A model generated the notes under the pieces. It worked only from the letters and a program-made list of their open reading frames with translations, did not search any database and was not told where the DNA came from. Positions 44,816 to 56,974 of a DNA stretch of 64,000 nucleotides are shown here, in pieces. Every line of letters starts with the position of its first letter. The first letter of the stretch is position 1. The position numbers and the translations under genes were made by a program. The DNA lies in NCBI GenBank assembly GCA_009763385.1, contig CM019831.1, positions 17,138,080 to 17,202,079 on the forward strand, given 5' to 3'. This stretch comes from Coix lacryma-jobi var. lacryma-jobi (lineage: Eukaryota; Streptophyta; Magnoliopsida; Poales; Poaceae).

Positions 44816-46002
44816 CCACAGACTGAGCCATCGAGGCATGCTTCGTTCGCTCGGAAGTTTTCCGTAATCGAGGGGTACCTCGAATGGGTCTGCACTCGAG
44901 GCCACGGAGAGGGCTGCGGCGCGAGTCCGCTGGGGCATGTGGTTTGGGCGTTGATAGCCTCAATTGGTAGGTCGTGCTGCTCCACCAGTTCTTGGCTAGT
45001 CTCGTGGGGCTTCGGTGTGGTACTCGTGAGCTCCGATCATGGCTGGCCGTGGAGGCGGCGGCAGCTCGAGGCTGGCGGACGAAGCTAGCCAGGTTCTAGG
45101 CACAGTGGAGTCAAATTGAGGCCTCGGCTCGTTGATTCCGTGTTCAGGGCAGGCTATAAGTCTAACGCCGATGTTCCCGGTGCTTGGGAGAGGCTCGTTG
45201 CGCAACGGCGGCTCTGGCGAGGTCTCGGTATTCGTGGCTAGGCGATTGAGATGCTCCTCCGGTCTTTCTATCTAGGTGGTTGGGCTCGGGACGTCACGAT
45301 GAAGCTCGACGGCCATTCCTCGTCTAGCGAGGCAGCCGGGGTTGGCTGGTACAGGGTTGCCGAGGCGGCGCACCATGGCGGTGCGGTGGCGGCATGATGG
45401 CTTAGACCATAGGCCCGGTGCTTGCGCTCGGGTTCTATCAAAGCGTTCCGTGTGTGTGGGGCTACGGCGAGTCTTCTGGCGAGATGGAGACCTCCTACGG
45501 CTACAAGTTTCGCCGGAACGGCGTCCTTGCCATGGCATCGTGGTTCATGGCGGCGGTGCAGTGACCAGGCTCGTCACATGTGTTCCATCCGTTCAGGTTA
45601 AGGTCAGTCTCGTGCCTGTGCGGTGCTTGGTGTACTCGAGCTGGCAACGGCTCGGTCTACGCGCTCGGGTGCAGAGCACCATGACTAGAGGAGGGGCATG
45701 GGGGTTTAGAATGGCGGCGAGGTGAGCTCACCGTCGGTGTTGAAGAAGTTAGGGTAGCGGGGCAGTGACAATTCGACGTAGTGCAGGGTGATCGCAGTGC
45801 CGTGCCGCTCCGTGGAGTTCTCCTTGCCTTGGCGGCTCCTGCTCCGGCTTCTTTCTTCTCCGGCGTGCTCTGCGGCTGCGCAGTGCTTGGCTCCGCCTTG
45901 CTCCGGCCTCCTTGTCCCTCTTCTCACCGAATTGGGGCGCTGGTGTGGCCACCGAGTGGCGGCGAATTGGTTGGGAAACCCTAGGAGGGGGGCTTGCGCT
46001 GG

Positions 46003-46010
46003 CTTTTATA
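46003..46010 (-). promoter_or_regulatory. TATA box in the 3' LTR of element G
   Basis: The minus strand reads GGGCTATAAAAGCC; the same site is at 55745-55753 in the 5' LTR. It is the likely element promoter. Confidence 0.6.
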
Positions 46011-46545
46011 GCCCGGGGCGTGATCATGGCCGCGGCGGACGGTGATCGGAGCATGACCCAGATCATGTGGCTGTGGGGGCTCTCAGGGGGCTTCTTGGGC
46101 GCCAAGATGATGCCGACATGGGGGCGACAAGGTCTGACACGGCGTGGGCCAGGGGTCACGTCCCTTGCGTGGGATTGTCGGGCGGTTCGCGCGGCGTGGG
46201 CGAGCGGCGAGGGGAGGAAGAAAGCACTGTGCTGCGCGTGGCTGGCAGGTGGGGTGTCGTGGTGCCTGAGACTTTCCGTGAGCATCGAGGGGACGCTCGT
46301 CTCGAGCCGGCCTAGGTCCAGGTGCGGGTGCGCGGCGTGGGGCGAGCGTCTAGGGGAGCAAGACGACTCTGTTCCCCTGAGGTCGACGGGTGGGGCTTCT
46401 GAGTCAGGCAGAGAGCGTGCGCGTGCGGACGCTCGTCTCGAGCTGGCCCAGGTCCAGGTGCGGGCGCGCGTCGAGGGTTCTAGCGTGGGCCGGCCCAGGT
46501 GCGTAGCGCGGGGGGGGGTCGAGCGGCGTGCGCGCGGTTGGGCTG

Positions 46546-49500
46546 AGATACGTGGAACACGAGGTGTACTCCGGTTAGTTCCTTGGGTAGTTCCAGCTTG
46601 TAAGCCAGCCTCCCAACTTTCTTTATAATCTTGTAGGGGCCAACAAATCTCGGTGCCAGCTTCCCTTTTACATGGAACCTGATGGTCCCTCTCAGGGGAG
46701 ATACCTTTAGATATACGAAATCTCCTTCTTCAAACTCAAGCTCTCTCCTCTTGTCTGCGTAACTTTTGTATCGGCTCTGCGCACTTTTCAAGTTCTCCTT
46801 AACTTGTGCCACACCTTCTTCAGCGCCCTGAATTTTTGCGGAGCCGAAGAATGATCTCTCTCCTGGTTGTGACCACATCAGAGGTGTCTTGCAGGGTCTG
46901 CCATACAGTGCCTCAAATGGGGACATCTTGATGCTTGCCTGATAACTATTGTTATATGAGAACTCTGCATATGGTAGGCATTGCTCCCAATCTGTCCCAA
47001 AATTTAGTACACTAGCTCGAAGCATGTCCTCTAAGACCTAATTTACTCGTTCTGTCTGCCCATCTGTCTGAGGATGGTATGTTGTACTGAAATCGAGTCT
47101 AGTCCCAATTGACTCATGCAATGTTTCCCAGAATCTGGATATGAATTGAGGTCCTCGATCAGAGACGATGCTAGAGGGTGCTCCGTGTAACCTGAGAATG
47201 TGCTCGATATACAAGTCTGCAAGCTTTTCTGCCCATGTTGTACTTTTAACTGGTACAAAGTGTGCAACCTTGGTCAAACGATCCACAATCACCCATATTG
47301 AATCGTGACCTTTCTGAGAGCGGGGTAAGCCTACTATGAAATCCATGGATATGCAATCCCATTTCCATTCGGGAATGTCCAAGGGTATGAGTAACCCTGC
47401 GGGTCTTTGATGTTCGGCCTTGACTCGATTACAGGTATCACATCGAGCCACATGCTCCGCAATATCTGTTCTCATGCCCTTCCACCAAAAATGCTTTCTA
47501 AGATCCCGGTACATCTTTGAACCTCCCGGGTGTATGCAGTATTTAGAATCGTGAGCTTCCGACAAAATTTCCTTGCGTAGTGCTGGTTCTGCGGGCACAC
47601 AGATTCTATTCTTGAACCAAATGGTTCCTTGATCATCTTCCATGTGGTTGGTTCGGTAACCTAGCCTCATCAATCACTAGAGATATTCTGTCTCCTCACA
47701 ATTTTTCTGAGCTTGCCTGATGCGATTGGTGAGATTATACTCTATTCGGAGCTCATTCAACACTCCATGTGGCAAGATTTCAAGCTGGAGGTCATCAATC
47801 TCCTTACTCAGTTCTGGGGGTACAGATTCTGTGATCAGGCTGTGATAGTAACTCTTGCGACTAAGTGCATCTGCCACCACATTAGCCTTGCCTGGGTGAT
47901 AATGAATCTCTAAGTCATAATCTTTGATCAATTCTAGCCATCGGCGTTGCCTCATGTTTAGGTCCTCTTGGGTGAAGAAATACTTTAGACTCTTGTGGTC
48001 AGTGTAGATATCACATTTGTTGCCTATCAGATAGTGCCTCCAGATTTTCAGAGCATGTACCACAGCTGCCAATTCAAGATCATGGCTAGGGTAGCGCTGC
48101 TCGTGCTCTTTCAACTGTCGGGATGCATAGGCTATGACCTTCCCATTTTGCATTAGTACACATCCAAAACCTTGACGGGATGCGTCACAGTAGACCACAA
48201 AGTCCTGGCTGATATCGGGCAGTGCTAAAACAGGTGTAGTAGTGAGTTTCTGTTTCAGTCCCTGGAAACTTTCCTCGCACTCAGGCGTCCATTCAAACTC
48301 CTTAGTCTTCTTCAAAAGGTTTGTCATCGGGCGGGCTATTTTGGAGAATCCTTCTATGAATCTGCGATAGTAGCCAGCCAGTCCCAAGAAGCTTCTGACT
48401 TCTGTCACATTCCGCGGCTGTTCCCACTCTTTTACTGCTTCATTCTTGGCTGGGTCAACAGCAACTCCTTCCGCTGATAGCACATGTCCCAGAAATGCAA
48501 CTTCTTGCAGCCAAAACTCACATTTACTGAACTTGGCGTAAAGCTATTGTTGGCTTAGCCTCTCTAACACGGTTCTTAGATGATGTTCATGCTCCTCGGC
48601 AGTAGCGGAGTAGACAAGGATATCATCAATGAATACCACCAAAAATTTATCCAACTCCTCCATAAATACCTTATTCATCATGTTCATAAAGTATGTGGGG
48701 GCATTCGTGAGCCTGAATGATACCACAGTGAATTCAAACTGCCCGTATCTAGTTACAAAGGCGGTCTTGGGAATATCACCTTCTCGGATTTTCATTTGAT
48801 GATAGCCTGATCTCAGATCAATCTTGGAGAAGTATTTGGCGCCTCGTAGCTGATCTAGCAGGTCATCAATCCTTGGCAGAGGATACTTATTCTTGATGGT
48901 GACTGAATTCAGATTCCTGTAGTCAATGCACATCCTCATTGTCCCATCTTTCTTCTTTACGAACAATACAGGAGAACCCCAGGGTGATGCACTGGGTCTG
49001 ATAAATCCTTTGCCTATAAGTTCATCTATCTGCTTCTTGAGTTCTGCGAGTTCATCCACAGACATACGATACGGCCTTTTGGCAATTGGCCCTGTTCCTG
49101 GTACGAGATCGATTATGAATTCCACATCTCGGTCTGGTGGCATACTAGGTAGCTCTTCGGGAAATACATCAGGATAGTCTCTAACCACTGGTACATCATG
49201 TACGGTCTTTTCCTCCTTCTGTGATTCCTTACCGGTGCTTAGGGCACATAGGATAGAGGTGGTTTTGCCTGACTGGGGTTCACATCTAACGGCTTGGCCG
49301 GTGGGGTGGGTTATTTAGACATATCTGGGTGAACATGATATAATACCCCGGTGTTGGGTCAACCAATCCATTCCTAGGATGACATCTAGGTTTGTGGAAG
49401 GTAGTAGGGTTAGGTTAGCTTTAAAGACAAGACCCTCGATGGTAAGTTTCACTTCCTCACAGATGTGGGTGCAGGTTAGGTTTCCTAGAGGTGAGCTAGT

Positions 49501-50967
49501 TATCATAGGCTCTAAACGGGGTGTAACTGGTAGGTTGTGATCTCGTGCAAATTTAGATGATATGTATGAGCAAGTAGCTCCAGAATCAAAGAGAACTGAT
49601 GCGGTATGACCATTAACTAAAAACATACCGTACACAACGTCAGGTGCAGTCTGTACCTCCTCAGCATCCAGATGATTCAGCTTTCCTCTGGTTTGTGTCC
49701 TCTGGGGGCAGTTAGCGACCTTGTGCCCAGGTTGGCCGCACGAGAAGCAAGTGAACGGTACATTGCCTGTGGGTGCAGCTGCCTTCCAGTTCCCAGCGTT
49801 CTGAGGTGCACGGGTTGATGCTGGACGGTCATTGGTCCGATGGGGGCGGTTGGCACGGTCCTGAGTGTTTTGGTTCTGAACAGTGCGACCTTGAATATTG
49901 TGGTCTTGAGGGTGGCGGTCCTGAGTATTGCGATCTTGAGCATAGCGGTCCTGATCTGGTCGGGGGTACCTAGCTGTGTAACCCCTGTTCTGTTGGCTTG
50001 ATCATGGGTTACCATTCCTGCCATGGTGTGGGAGTTCCCTGAATGATGCCTCCCTGCGGAACCTCTTCTGATCACGTCCACAAAAAGTTTCCTCAGCCTT
50101 GCGCTTCTTTCCTCTGAACTCTTCTTTAGCCTCTGCGTGGTCTCGTTCGAGCTGGATGCAGCGATCTACCAGATCACGCAAGGTGCGACTCTCGATGCCT
50201 CCTAGCTTTAGCTTGATGTGCGGGCTTAATCCCTTGCGGAAGTAGTACAACCTCTCCTTCTCAGAGTTCACCACATTGGGCAGTGCATAGCGTAGGAGGT
50301 TGGTGAAACGGGTGGTGTAGGCTGCCATCTTATCGGTTCCCATCTTGATGTTGCGGAACTCCTCGGCCTTAGCTTCCATGACTCCCTTGGGGATGTGGTA
50401 CTCAGTGAATGCTTCCACAAACTCTCCCCAGGAAATGCTAGCGGGGTCCTCATGTGCTTCATTGTAGCTGTCCCACCATGAGCGTGCTGCTCCTGTCAGT
50501 TGATGTGCTGCAGCTCCAACACATTCTTCATCTGTGAAAGTGGTGAGGTCCAGCTTCTTCTCCATCTCACAGAGCCAGTCATCTGCCACAAGTGGGTCGG
50601 GGTCGGTGCCATCATAAGATGGTGGTTTTAGTTTCAGGAATCCTTCCAGCTTTCGTGAGAATTCATTCTGCGGACCACCCTGACGACGGTTGTTTCCGTT
50701 GACGAGAGCAGCAAGGAGCTGGGTCTGTAGGGCCATCACCTCAGCAAGATTTGGTGGCGGTGGTGGCGGTGGCTCTTCCTCGTGTCCATGGTTCTCCTCA
50801 TGGCCCTGATTGTCTCCTTCCACCCTGGGTGGGGTTTGCTCTTGGTTGTAGGGAATCCTTCCACCTCCGCGTCCATGTCCACGGCCACGGCGGTTACCCC
50901 TCAGTTCTCTGAATGGCTCGTTCTTGGGCTCTTGATGCATCAGGCGAGCAGAGCGGCGATGCGACAT
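46546..50967 (-). pseudogene. gag-pol: Chromovirus gag-pol of element G, five in-frame stops, 3' end deleted
   Basis: All segments stay in one frame from the ATG at 50967; only stop codons break it. They are TGA at 50002, TAA at 49315, TAG at 48544, TGA at 47677 and TAG at 47038 (lower base given). Gag is complete up to 50005. A zinc knuckle (CFSCGQPGHKVANC) is encoded at 49708-49749. Protease DSGA is near 49580, reverse transcriptase FIDD near 48630, RNase H about 48210-47890, and integrase 47600-46700 including DGQTERVN. The frame ends at VFHVSQ at the junction near 46546, where it would normally enter the chromodomain, and then reads into LTR sequence. It is similar to but clearly distinct from element F gag-pol. 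It cannot make a full polyprotein. Confidence 0.92.
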
Positions 50968-51254
50968 CTGTATATGTAGGAGTGAAGGATTTTAGTGTAT
51001 ATGCTTAAAAATGTTTTAATTCTTTAGGGTAGGTTTACAAGTAATAGATTAAAACATTTGAGCTATCCTACACTCATTCAAAGAAGCAATAATATCCATA
51101 AGATGCATAAAGATCCAGACACTCATTACATGGGTTTTATTACATAGTGTTATCTCCAGTAGCTATACTTGAAGATTCGCGAAATCGTGCTACTCGTGCT
51201 ATCTCATGAGGATTACATCAGGGGGGATACATAAATATGGTCTACATGGGGTAA

Positions 51255-52478
51255 CTACTCCTGTGCGTAGATAGCCTCGGGGAAACGACTGTCTTCAGCT
51301 TCGATATCATCGTCTGACTTGTGGAGTCGTGCTACGTACTTTAGAGCTTCAGCTAACTCCTCAGTGGGCTTAGCTCCGGGAAGAGTAGGGCAGGCGTCAA
51401 GGTTGAGTCGAGTCGGTGCTAACTCGAAAGCTTCAAGCCTTGGTCTGGTCTTGACTTGCTCCTCCTTAGGTAGCTTCTCCCACATGCTCTTCATCTCTCT
51501 GAGTCGCTTCCTGTTAGACTTCTGCCAAGCTTCCCAAGTTCTCTCACACTTGTCCTGTAAGTACTCAGTGGATCTGACGTACTCAATCAAGTGTCCCTGG
51601 TTGCATAGTGCCCTCTTCTTTACCTCCTCTAGGTTCTGTGTCAGTGTCTTGTTTGTAGACTTCAGCTTCAGCATCTCAAGTCCCTTGGTCCTCTCTCGAT
51701 CTCCCCTGTGGTGGGTCTCGGCCTTTCTGTCCTCCATGTCTTGTTGTAGTCCTAGGACCATGCTGTCCAGGTAGCAGTTCCTGTTTCCCAGATCCGCAGC
51801 CTTGTCCTTTAGATCGGCAACCTCGGCTTTGTGGGCCTCTTTCTGACGCAGGAGTCTCTCCTGAAGCTGAGCAATCTCATCTGTCAGTTTGTCCCGTGTC
51901 TGGGTGTCCCTCTGGAACCTCTCCTGGTACTCCCAAAGAAGTGCTCTGTCCTGGCGTCTCTTCTGCTCAAGCTGTGCCACGTGTCTGTCCTGCTCCAGAA
52001 GGTAGGGTGCCGTGGTACGAAAGCAACGATCACTCTCAGCAAAGATCACGTTTCCTGTAATCATCATCTGCTCCGCAGGGGTGAGTGTGAGGTCGAGAGC
52101 CTGTGGAAGTAGTCGGAACTCAGTCGTCTTCAGGTACTCGTAGTGGTCTCTCATCACGGTGCAGAGTGCCTGAAGGGAAGCAGAGTGGAGTCCCTCCTCA
52201 ACAGTATCCTCAGTGATTGTCCCCTCGGTAGCTGGTACAAGTGGTAAGGTGGTACTTGCGGGTATCTCGAAAGTAGTGACAACTGGTCCTTCAATTTCCC
52301 CATCTGCTGCAGGCTTGCCTGAACAGGTGATCTTGGCGTGCTCAACAGGTACTCCAAGTGTGGCTAGGATTTGGCAGAGCGGTAGAGCGAATCCCTCCAA
52401 CTCATACAGGCCAAAGGTCAGCTTGGTGGACTCGAAGGGTAGTGGTCCAAGAGGTGGCAGTTCGAAAGGTGTAGCCAT
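51255..52478 (-). CDS. Extra coiled-coil ORF upstream of gag in element G (ORF0-like), intact
   Basis: I choose the ATG at 52478 (MATPFELPPLGPLPF); the open frame begins two codons earlier at a TTG. The product is 407 residues. The first 130 residues look globular (LTFGLYELEGFALPLCQIL), and residues about 160-330 are strongly heptad-like and charged (RRQDRALLWEYQERFQ, IAQLQERLLRQKEAHK). A short tail is Pro-containing and acidic. It ends 287 bp before gag. No enzyme motif is visible. It occupies the same place as the extra ORF of element F but shows no obvious similarity to it. It remains open although gag-pol has five stops, which may be chance or may reflect selection on the product for use in trans. 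Confidence 0.75.
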   Translation of the reverse strand: MATPFELPPLGPLPFESTKLTFGLYELEGFALPLCQILATLGVPVEHAKITCSGKPAADGEIEGPVVTTFEIPASTTLPLVPATEGTITEDTVEEGLHSASLQALCTVMRDHYEYLKTTEFRLLPQALDLTLTPAEQMMITGNVIFAESDRCFRTTAPYLLEQDRHVAQLEQKRRQDRALLWEYQERFQRDTQTRDKLTDEIAQLQERLLRQKEAHKAEVADLKDKAADLGNRNCYLDSMVLGLQQDMEDRKAETHHRGDRERTKGLEMLKLKSTNKTLTQNLEEVKKRALCNQGHLIEYVRSTEYLQDKCERTWEAWQKSNRKRLREMKSMWEKLPKEEQVKTRPRLEAFELAPTRLNLDACPTLPGAKPTEELAEALKYVARLHKSDDDIEAEDSRFPEAIYAQE

Positions 52479-52628
52479 CTGCAAAAAGGTTTTTAGGTGT
52501 CAGCAAGTCCAAATAATAGATAAGCCTTGCATAAAAATAAATGCAGGGTCGGTATATAACCGAAAGAGGTGCAGGTTTATCCTATCTAAGTGTCCATTTC
52601 TACGGGTTTCGTCTTAGGGTCAAGTAAG

Positions 52629-52640
52629 GCTTTGATACCA
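52629..52640 (-). other. Primer-binding site of element G
   Basis: The minus strand reads TGGTATCAAAGC two bases after the 5' LTR end, one mismatch from the tRNA-Met site seen in element F. Confidence 0.75.
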
Positions 52641-54534
52641 ACTGAAATGACCTGATTTCCTCGAAGGGAAATCCACAGAGTCGTAGGGTAATTTGACCTT
52701 GGTAGATCATATTACCCGAATTCCAGTTCACATATCACAGTCTTACATCGATAAGAGTACATAAATTTTATTACATCGCCACACTAGCGGAAAGCAGAAA
52801 AATAGCTATCATCCAGAAAAGCCTTATAGAAGCGGTAGCGTCCTTTCTCCGACTTGAGCGTAGGCACGAAACCCTACTCGTCAAACTCCTCCGAGTGGAA
52901 CTCCCCTTCAGAACCTGGAACCCAAGTTTTAGTACGATTTGTACTGGCCACATTTTCCCATCCTAATATGCTTGTTATGTGGAAAGTGGATGCAACAGAA
53001 TATACAAAACAAACCTATGCAGGCTGGGGTTTCCTATGCATAATAAGTATTTAGTTATAGTAGTAATTATCAGGTTTCCATCATCATACCACCATGTCCA
53101 TCACCATACCCATAACCATCACCATCTCATACACACACTCGTCCACTCAGTCGACTAAGGCTAGCTCCCTCCTAGCCTTGTCTCAACGGCCCGCAGCCTC
53201 GCACCAGGCTCGCGGCCGGCACTCTCATACCAGAGGGAGAAAAGAGAAGACTCATCTCACTAATCAGTACCACAGACATCCAGGAAAGGTCCATAGCCAA
53301 TCAAGTTGGCATATGTATCGATCGATCAACCATACACTCTGCAGAGGTTTACTACGCCACAAGATGTGCCATCCTCGTTGGATATCGCCAACTAGGCTCA
53401 TTCCGACCGTCCGGTCCAGCTTAGGGGTTGCCACTCTACCTTTCAGCCCTGGTACACCCCAAGTCTAGTCTGGGGTGGCTGAAACTGTGAAGTCCTTGTT
53501 CCCTCTCCCGAAGTGGGAGACAAGACAAGTTCTCGCTCCCGAAGTGGGAGCCATGACATGTTCCCGCTCCCGAAGTGGGAGCCATGTTCATCTCGAAAGG
53601 GTGTGGGTCCCCGTGCCTGTACCTTCCTCACACTCTCTCGCCAAGCAGTAGTGGCAACTCCTACCTGGGGGTCTGGCCGTCCCGTCCCATTCCAGGCGAG
53701 TGGTTTCATAAGGCATCCTGTTTGTAGCTGAGTACAACGAACGGGTCCTAAGGGTGACCAAGCCAAAATGTCTTCTCGAGGGTTTCCATTTACCATGCCA
53801 CCATAGCACCTCCACCTCAGGCTCCACCTCCTCGAGGCTCACACCCAGGCCACCTCATCCTATACCATCACATGCCCGCCACAGGCTTAAGTTACCCATC
53901 AACGGGTACTCCACTTTCCAGGTGCCCAGGTAGCACCTCGGCATGACTTGCCCCATTGGCTCATCTTATATTTCAGCTTGGTCGACTCAACCCTCACCAC
54001 CATACTCACCCAAGACACACGCAGCACACTCCCCGGAATCATCAGTTATCATCATCCATCGTATTCCATCACACAATATTTCTAGGTTTAATAAGCAGGG
54101 GAGAGTAATATCATATAAGCGCGGCGTGTGACTAATCTATCAGCAGGGTAAGCAGGGGATTGGTTGCGTCAAGGTATAGGCTCACAAGTAATCTATTATG
54201 CAACCTAGCACAGTTTATTTGCAGAAAGTAAAGTGCTTGCATGCCTAATAGGATTCTATGGAGTTGGATGGGCTGTGGCACCTTCGGTGTAGTCGTCCCC
54301 GTATTCGTCGCGGTACTCACGATCCTCGTTCTCCGGGTCCTCCGCTGAGTCTGAAATACAGGCGATATATGTTGCATAGCGACATATAAAACATAGCAAA
54401 AAGATATGATAAAATCCAAAAGATCCAAATACAATCAAAAATAACTCCATTGTATAGAGCTCGATTTTAGATGAATTTTGGTCCTGGTCACGTATTTTTC
54501 TGAGCTTGTATGAATTTATTATGAATTTCCAAAG

Positions 54535-54800
54535 AGTGCTCGAGGGGGTGCCTCTCGAGGGGTGCCTGAGGAGTGCTCGAGGGGTGCCTGAGGAGTGCTC
54601 GAGGGGTGCCTCTCGAGGGGTGCCTAAGGAGTGCTCGAGGGGTGCCTCTCGAGGGGTGTTTGAGGAGTGCTCGAGGGGTGCCTGAGGAGTGCTCGAGGGG
54701 TGCCTCTCGAGGGGTGCCTGAGGAGTGCTCGAGGGGGTGCCTCTCGAGGGCTGCCTGAGGAGTGCTTGAGGGGTGCCTCTCGAGGGGTGCCTAAGGAGGC
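54535..54800. repeat. CTCGAGG-rich minisatellite in the 5' LTR of element G
   Basis: This array has the same 36-bp and 22-bp units as 44590-44815. It ends directly at GGAGGCGGCGGCAG, where the partner LTR has another 236 bp first, so the deletion edge coincides with the end of the array. Confidence 0.85.
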
Positions 54801-55744
54801 GGCGGCAGCTCGAGGCCGGCGAACGAAGCTGGCCAGGTTCTAGGCACAGTGGAGTCAAATTGAGGCCTCGGCTCGTTGATTCTGTGTTCAGGGCAGGCTA
54901 TAAGTCTAACGCCGATGTTCCCGGTGCTTGGGAGAGGCTCGTTGGGCGACGGCGGCTCCGGCGAGGTCTCGGTCTTCGTGGCTAGGCGATTGAGATGCTC
55001 CTCCGGTCTTTCTATCTAGGTGGTTGGGCTCGGGCCGTCACGATGAAGCTCGACGGCCATTCCTCGTCTAGCGAGGCAGCCGGGGTTGGCTGGTACAGGG
55101 TTGTCGAGGCGGCGCACCGTGGCGGTGCGGTGGTGGCATGATGGCTTAGACCATAGGCCCGGTGCTTGCGCTCGGGTTCTATCAAAGCATTCCGTGTGTG
55201 CGGGGCTACGGCGAGTCTTCTGGCGAGATGGAGACCTCCTACGGCTACAAGCTTCGCCGGAACGGCGTCCTTGCCATGGCATCGCGGTTCATGGCGGCGG
55301 TGCAGTGACCAGGCTCGTCACATGTGTTCCATCCATTCAGGTTAAGGTCAGTCTCGTGCCTGTGCGGTGCTTGGTGTACTCGAGCCGGCAATGGCTCGGT
55401 CTACGCGCTCGGGTGCAGAGCGCCATGACCAGAGGAGGGGCATGGGGGTTTAGAATGGCGGCGAGGTGAGCTCACCGTCGGTGTTGAGGAAGTTAGGGTA
55501 GCGGGGCAGTGACAATTCGATGCAGTGCAGGGTGATCGCAGTGTCGTGCCGCTCCGCGGAGTTCTCCTTGCCTTGACGGCTCCTGCTCCGGCTTCTTTCT
55601 TCTCTGGCGTGCTCTGCGGCTGCGCAGTGCTCGGCTCCGCCTTGCTCCGGCCTCCTTGTCCCTCTTCTCACCGAATTGGGGCGCTGGTGTGGCCACCGAG
55701 TGGCGGCGAATTGGTTGGGAAACCCTAAGGGGGGCTTGCGCTGG

Positions 55745-55753
55745 CTTTTATAG
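55745..55753 (-). promoter_or_regulatory. TATA box in the 5' LTR of element G
   Basis: CTATAAAAG on the minus strand, placed as in the other LTR. Confidence 0.6.
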
Positions 55754-56754
55754 CCCGGGGCGTGATCATGGCCGCGGCGGACGGTGATCGGAGCATGACC
55801 TAGATCATGCGGCTGTGGGGGCTCTTAGGGGGCTTCTTGGGTGCCAAGATGATGCTGACATGGGGGCGACAAGGTCTGACACGGCGTGGGCCAGGGGTCA
55901 CGTCCCTTGCGTGGGATTGTCGGGCGGTTCGCGCGGCGTGGGCGAGCGACGAGGGGAGGAAGAAAGCATTGTGCTTCTCGTGGCTGGTAGGTGGGGTGTC
56001 GTGGTGCCTGAGACTTTCCGTGAGCATCGAGGGGACGCTCGTCTCGAGCCGGCCTAAGTCCAGGTGCGGGCGCGCGGCGTGGGGCGAGCGTCGAGGGGAG
56101 GAAGACGACTCTGTTCCCCTGAGGTCGACGGGTGGGGCTTCCGAGTCAGGCAGAGAGCGTGCGCGTGCGGACGCTCGTCTCGAGCTGGCCCAGGTCCAGG
56201 TGCGGGCGCGCGTCGAGGGTTCCAGCGTGGGCCGGCCTAGGTGCGTAGCGCGGGGGGGGTCGAGCGGCGTGCGCGCGGTTGGGCCGAGCAGGCTGGGCCT
56301 GCGAGGCTGATTTGCCTCCCCTTCTCTTTTTCTTTTTCTTTTTCTTATTTCAATTTGATTTTGAATTCCAATTTGAATCCAAATTCAAATGGGTTTGAAT
56401 TCCTGGTTTGTGCATTTAGGTCATGACTTGACAGGGCCTCTATAGGCTTTGCTTGTAGGTAGGGCCCACATACTTAGGTGGTGCCATAATGAGGTTTAAT
56501 ATTTATGTTAATAAATATTTAGTGTATTAGTGAGTTGATTAAACATACAAAGAACTTGAACACCAAATCATCCATGCTCATTTGTAATAGGCTAAGTATG
56601 AAATATGCAATGCTCATGATCTAGTGTTTGAATGATCCCATCATGTGTAGGCTATGGTTGGTGTCCTAGTTATGCACATTCATCACAAAATGTTTTCAAA
56701 AATTTTCAGGGTGTGATTTTTGTGTGTTGGTATTTTCTAGGTTGTTACACCAGG

Positions 56755-56974
56755 TACCACAACTGGTCCTCTAGCTTCTTGGTCCCTCAGTCCAAGCTTC
56801 ACGTCCGCCCTTCGCCACTCCCGGTCCATCAGCACGGCACGTCTCTACTTGACCTTCACCTCGACTTCGACCATTGCCTCTGAGCTCCACACCTGCACAC
56901 CAACACAGCCAAGAGACATGTTGCACACTCACGCCAACCCGTGAGCCTATTGATCAATCACTCATCATAAGGAC
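56755..56974. other. Segment X, right piece
   Basis: About 220 bp of C-rich sequence continuing the region left of element G. No ORF or family could be assigned. It passes without a sharp boundary into copia integrase sequence. Confidence 0.35.

Larger units (their letters stand above)
42715..46545 (-). repeat. 3' LTR of element G, truncated at the pol side
   Basis: It matches 52643-56288 of the other LTR with scattered substitutions. Homology stops near 46545, where the sequence switches to the end of pol. It keeps a segment (about 44815-45050) missing from the other LTR. Its GC-rich frames on both strands are not supported as genes. Confidence 0.85.
42715..56749 (-). mobile_element. Element G: decayed chromovirus (Ty3/gypsy) with 4-kb LTRs
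   Basis: The LTR pair is 42715 to about 46545 (truncated 3' LTR) and 52643-56749 (complete 5' LTR, 4107 bp). The flanks are CCAGC at 42710-42714 and CCAGG at 56750-56754, a 5-bp duplication with one mismatch. On the minus strand the order is 5' LTR, tRNA-Met PBS, an extra coiled-coil ORF, gag-pol with five in-frame stops, then a deletion junction directly into the 3' LTR. The PPT, the chromodomain and about 460 bp of the 3' LTR are missing. Confidence 0.88.
52643..56749 (-). repeat. 5' LTR of element G (4107 bp)
   Basis: On the plus strand it runs from TGAAATGACC to AGGTTGTTACA. It contains the complete end that the partner LTR has lost (about 56289-56749), the CTCGAGG minisatellite (54535-54800) and a GC-rich block (about 54800-56300). 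It lacks about 236 bp present in the partner at 44815-45050. Confidence 0.88.

Noticed and set aside
44449..46628. Frames with repeated LEHSSGTPR units and other GC-rich frames (also 54256-56310)
   Set aside because: They come from the CTCGAGG minisatellite and the GC-rich LTR of element G.
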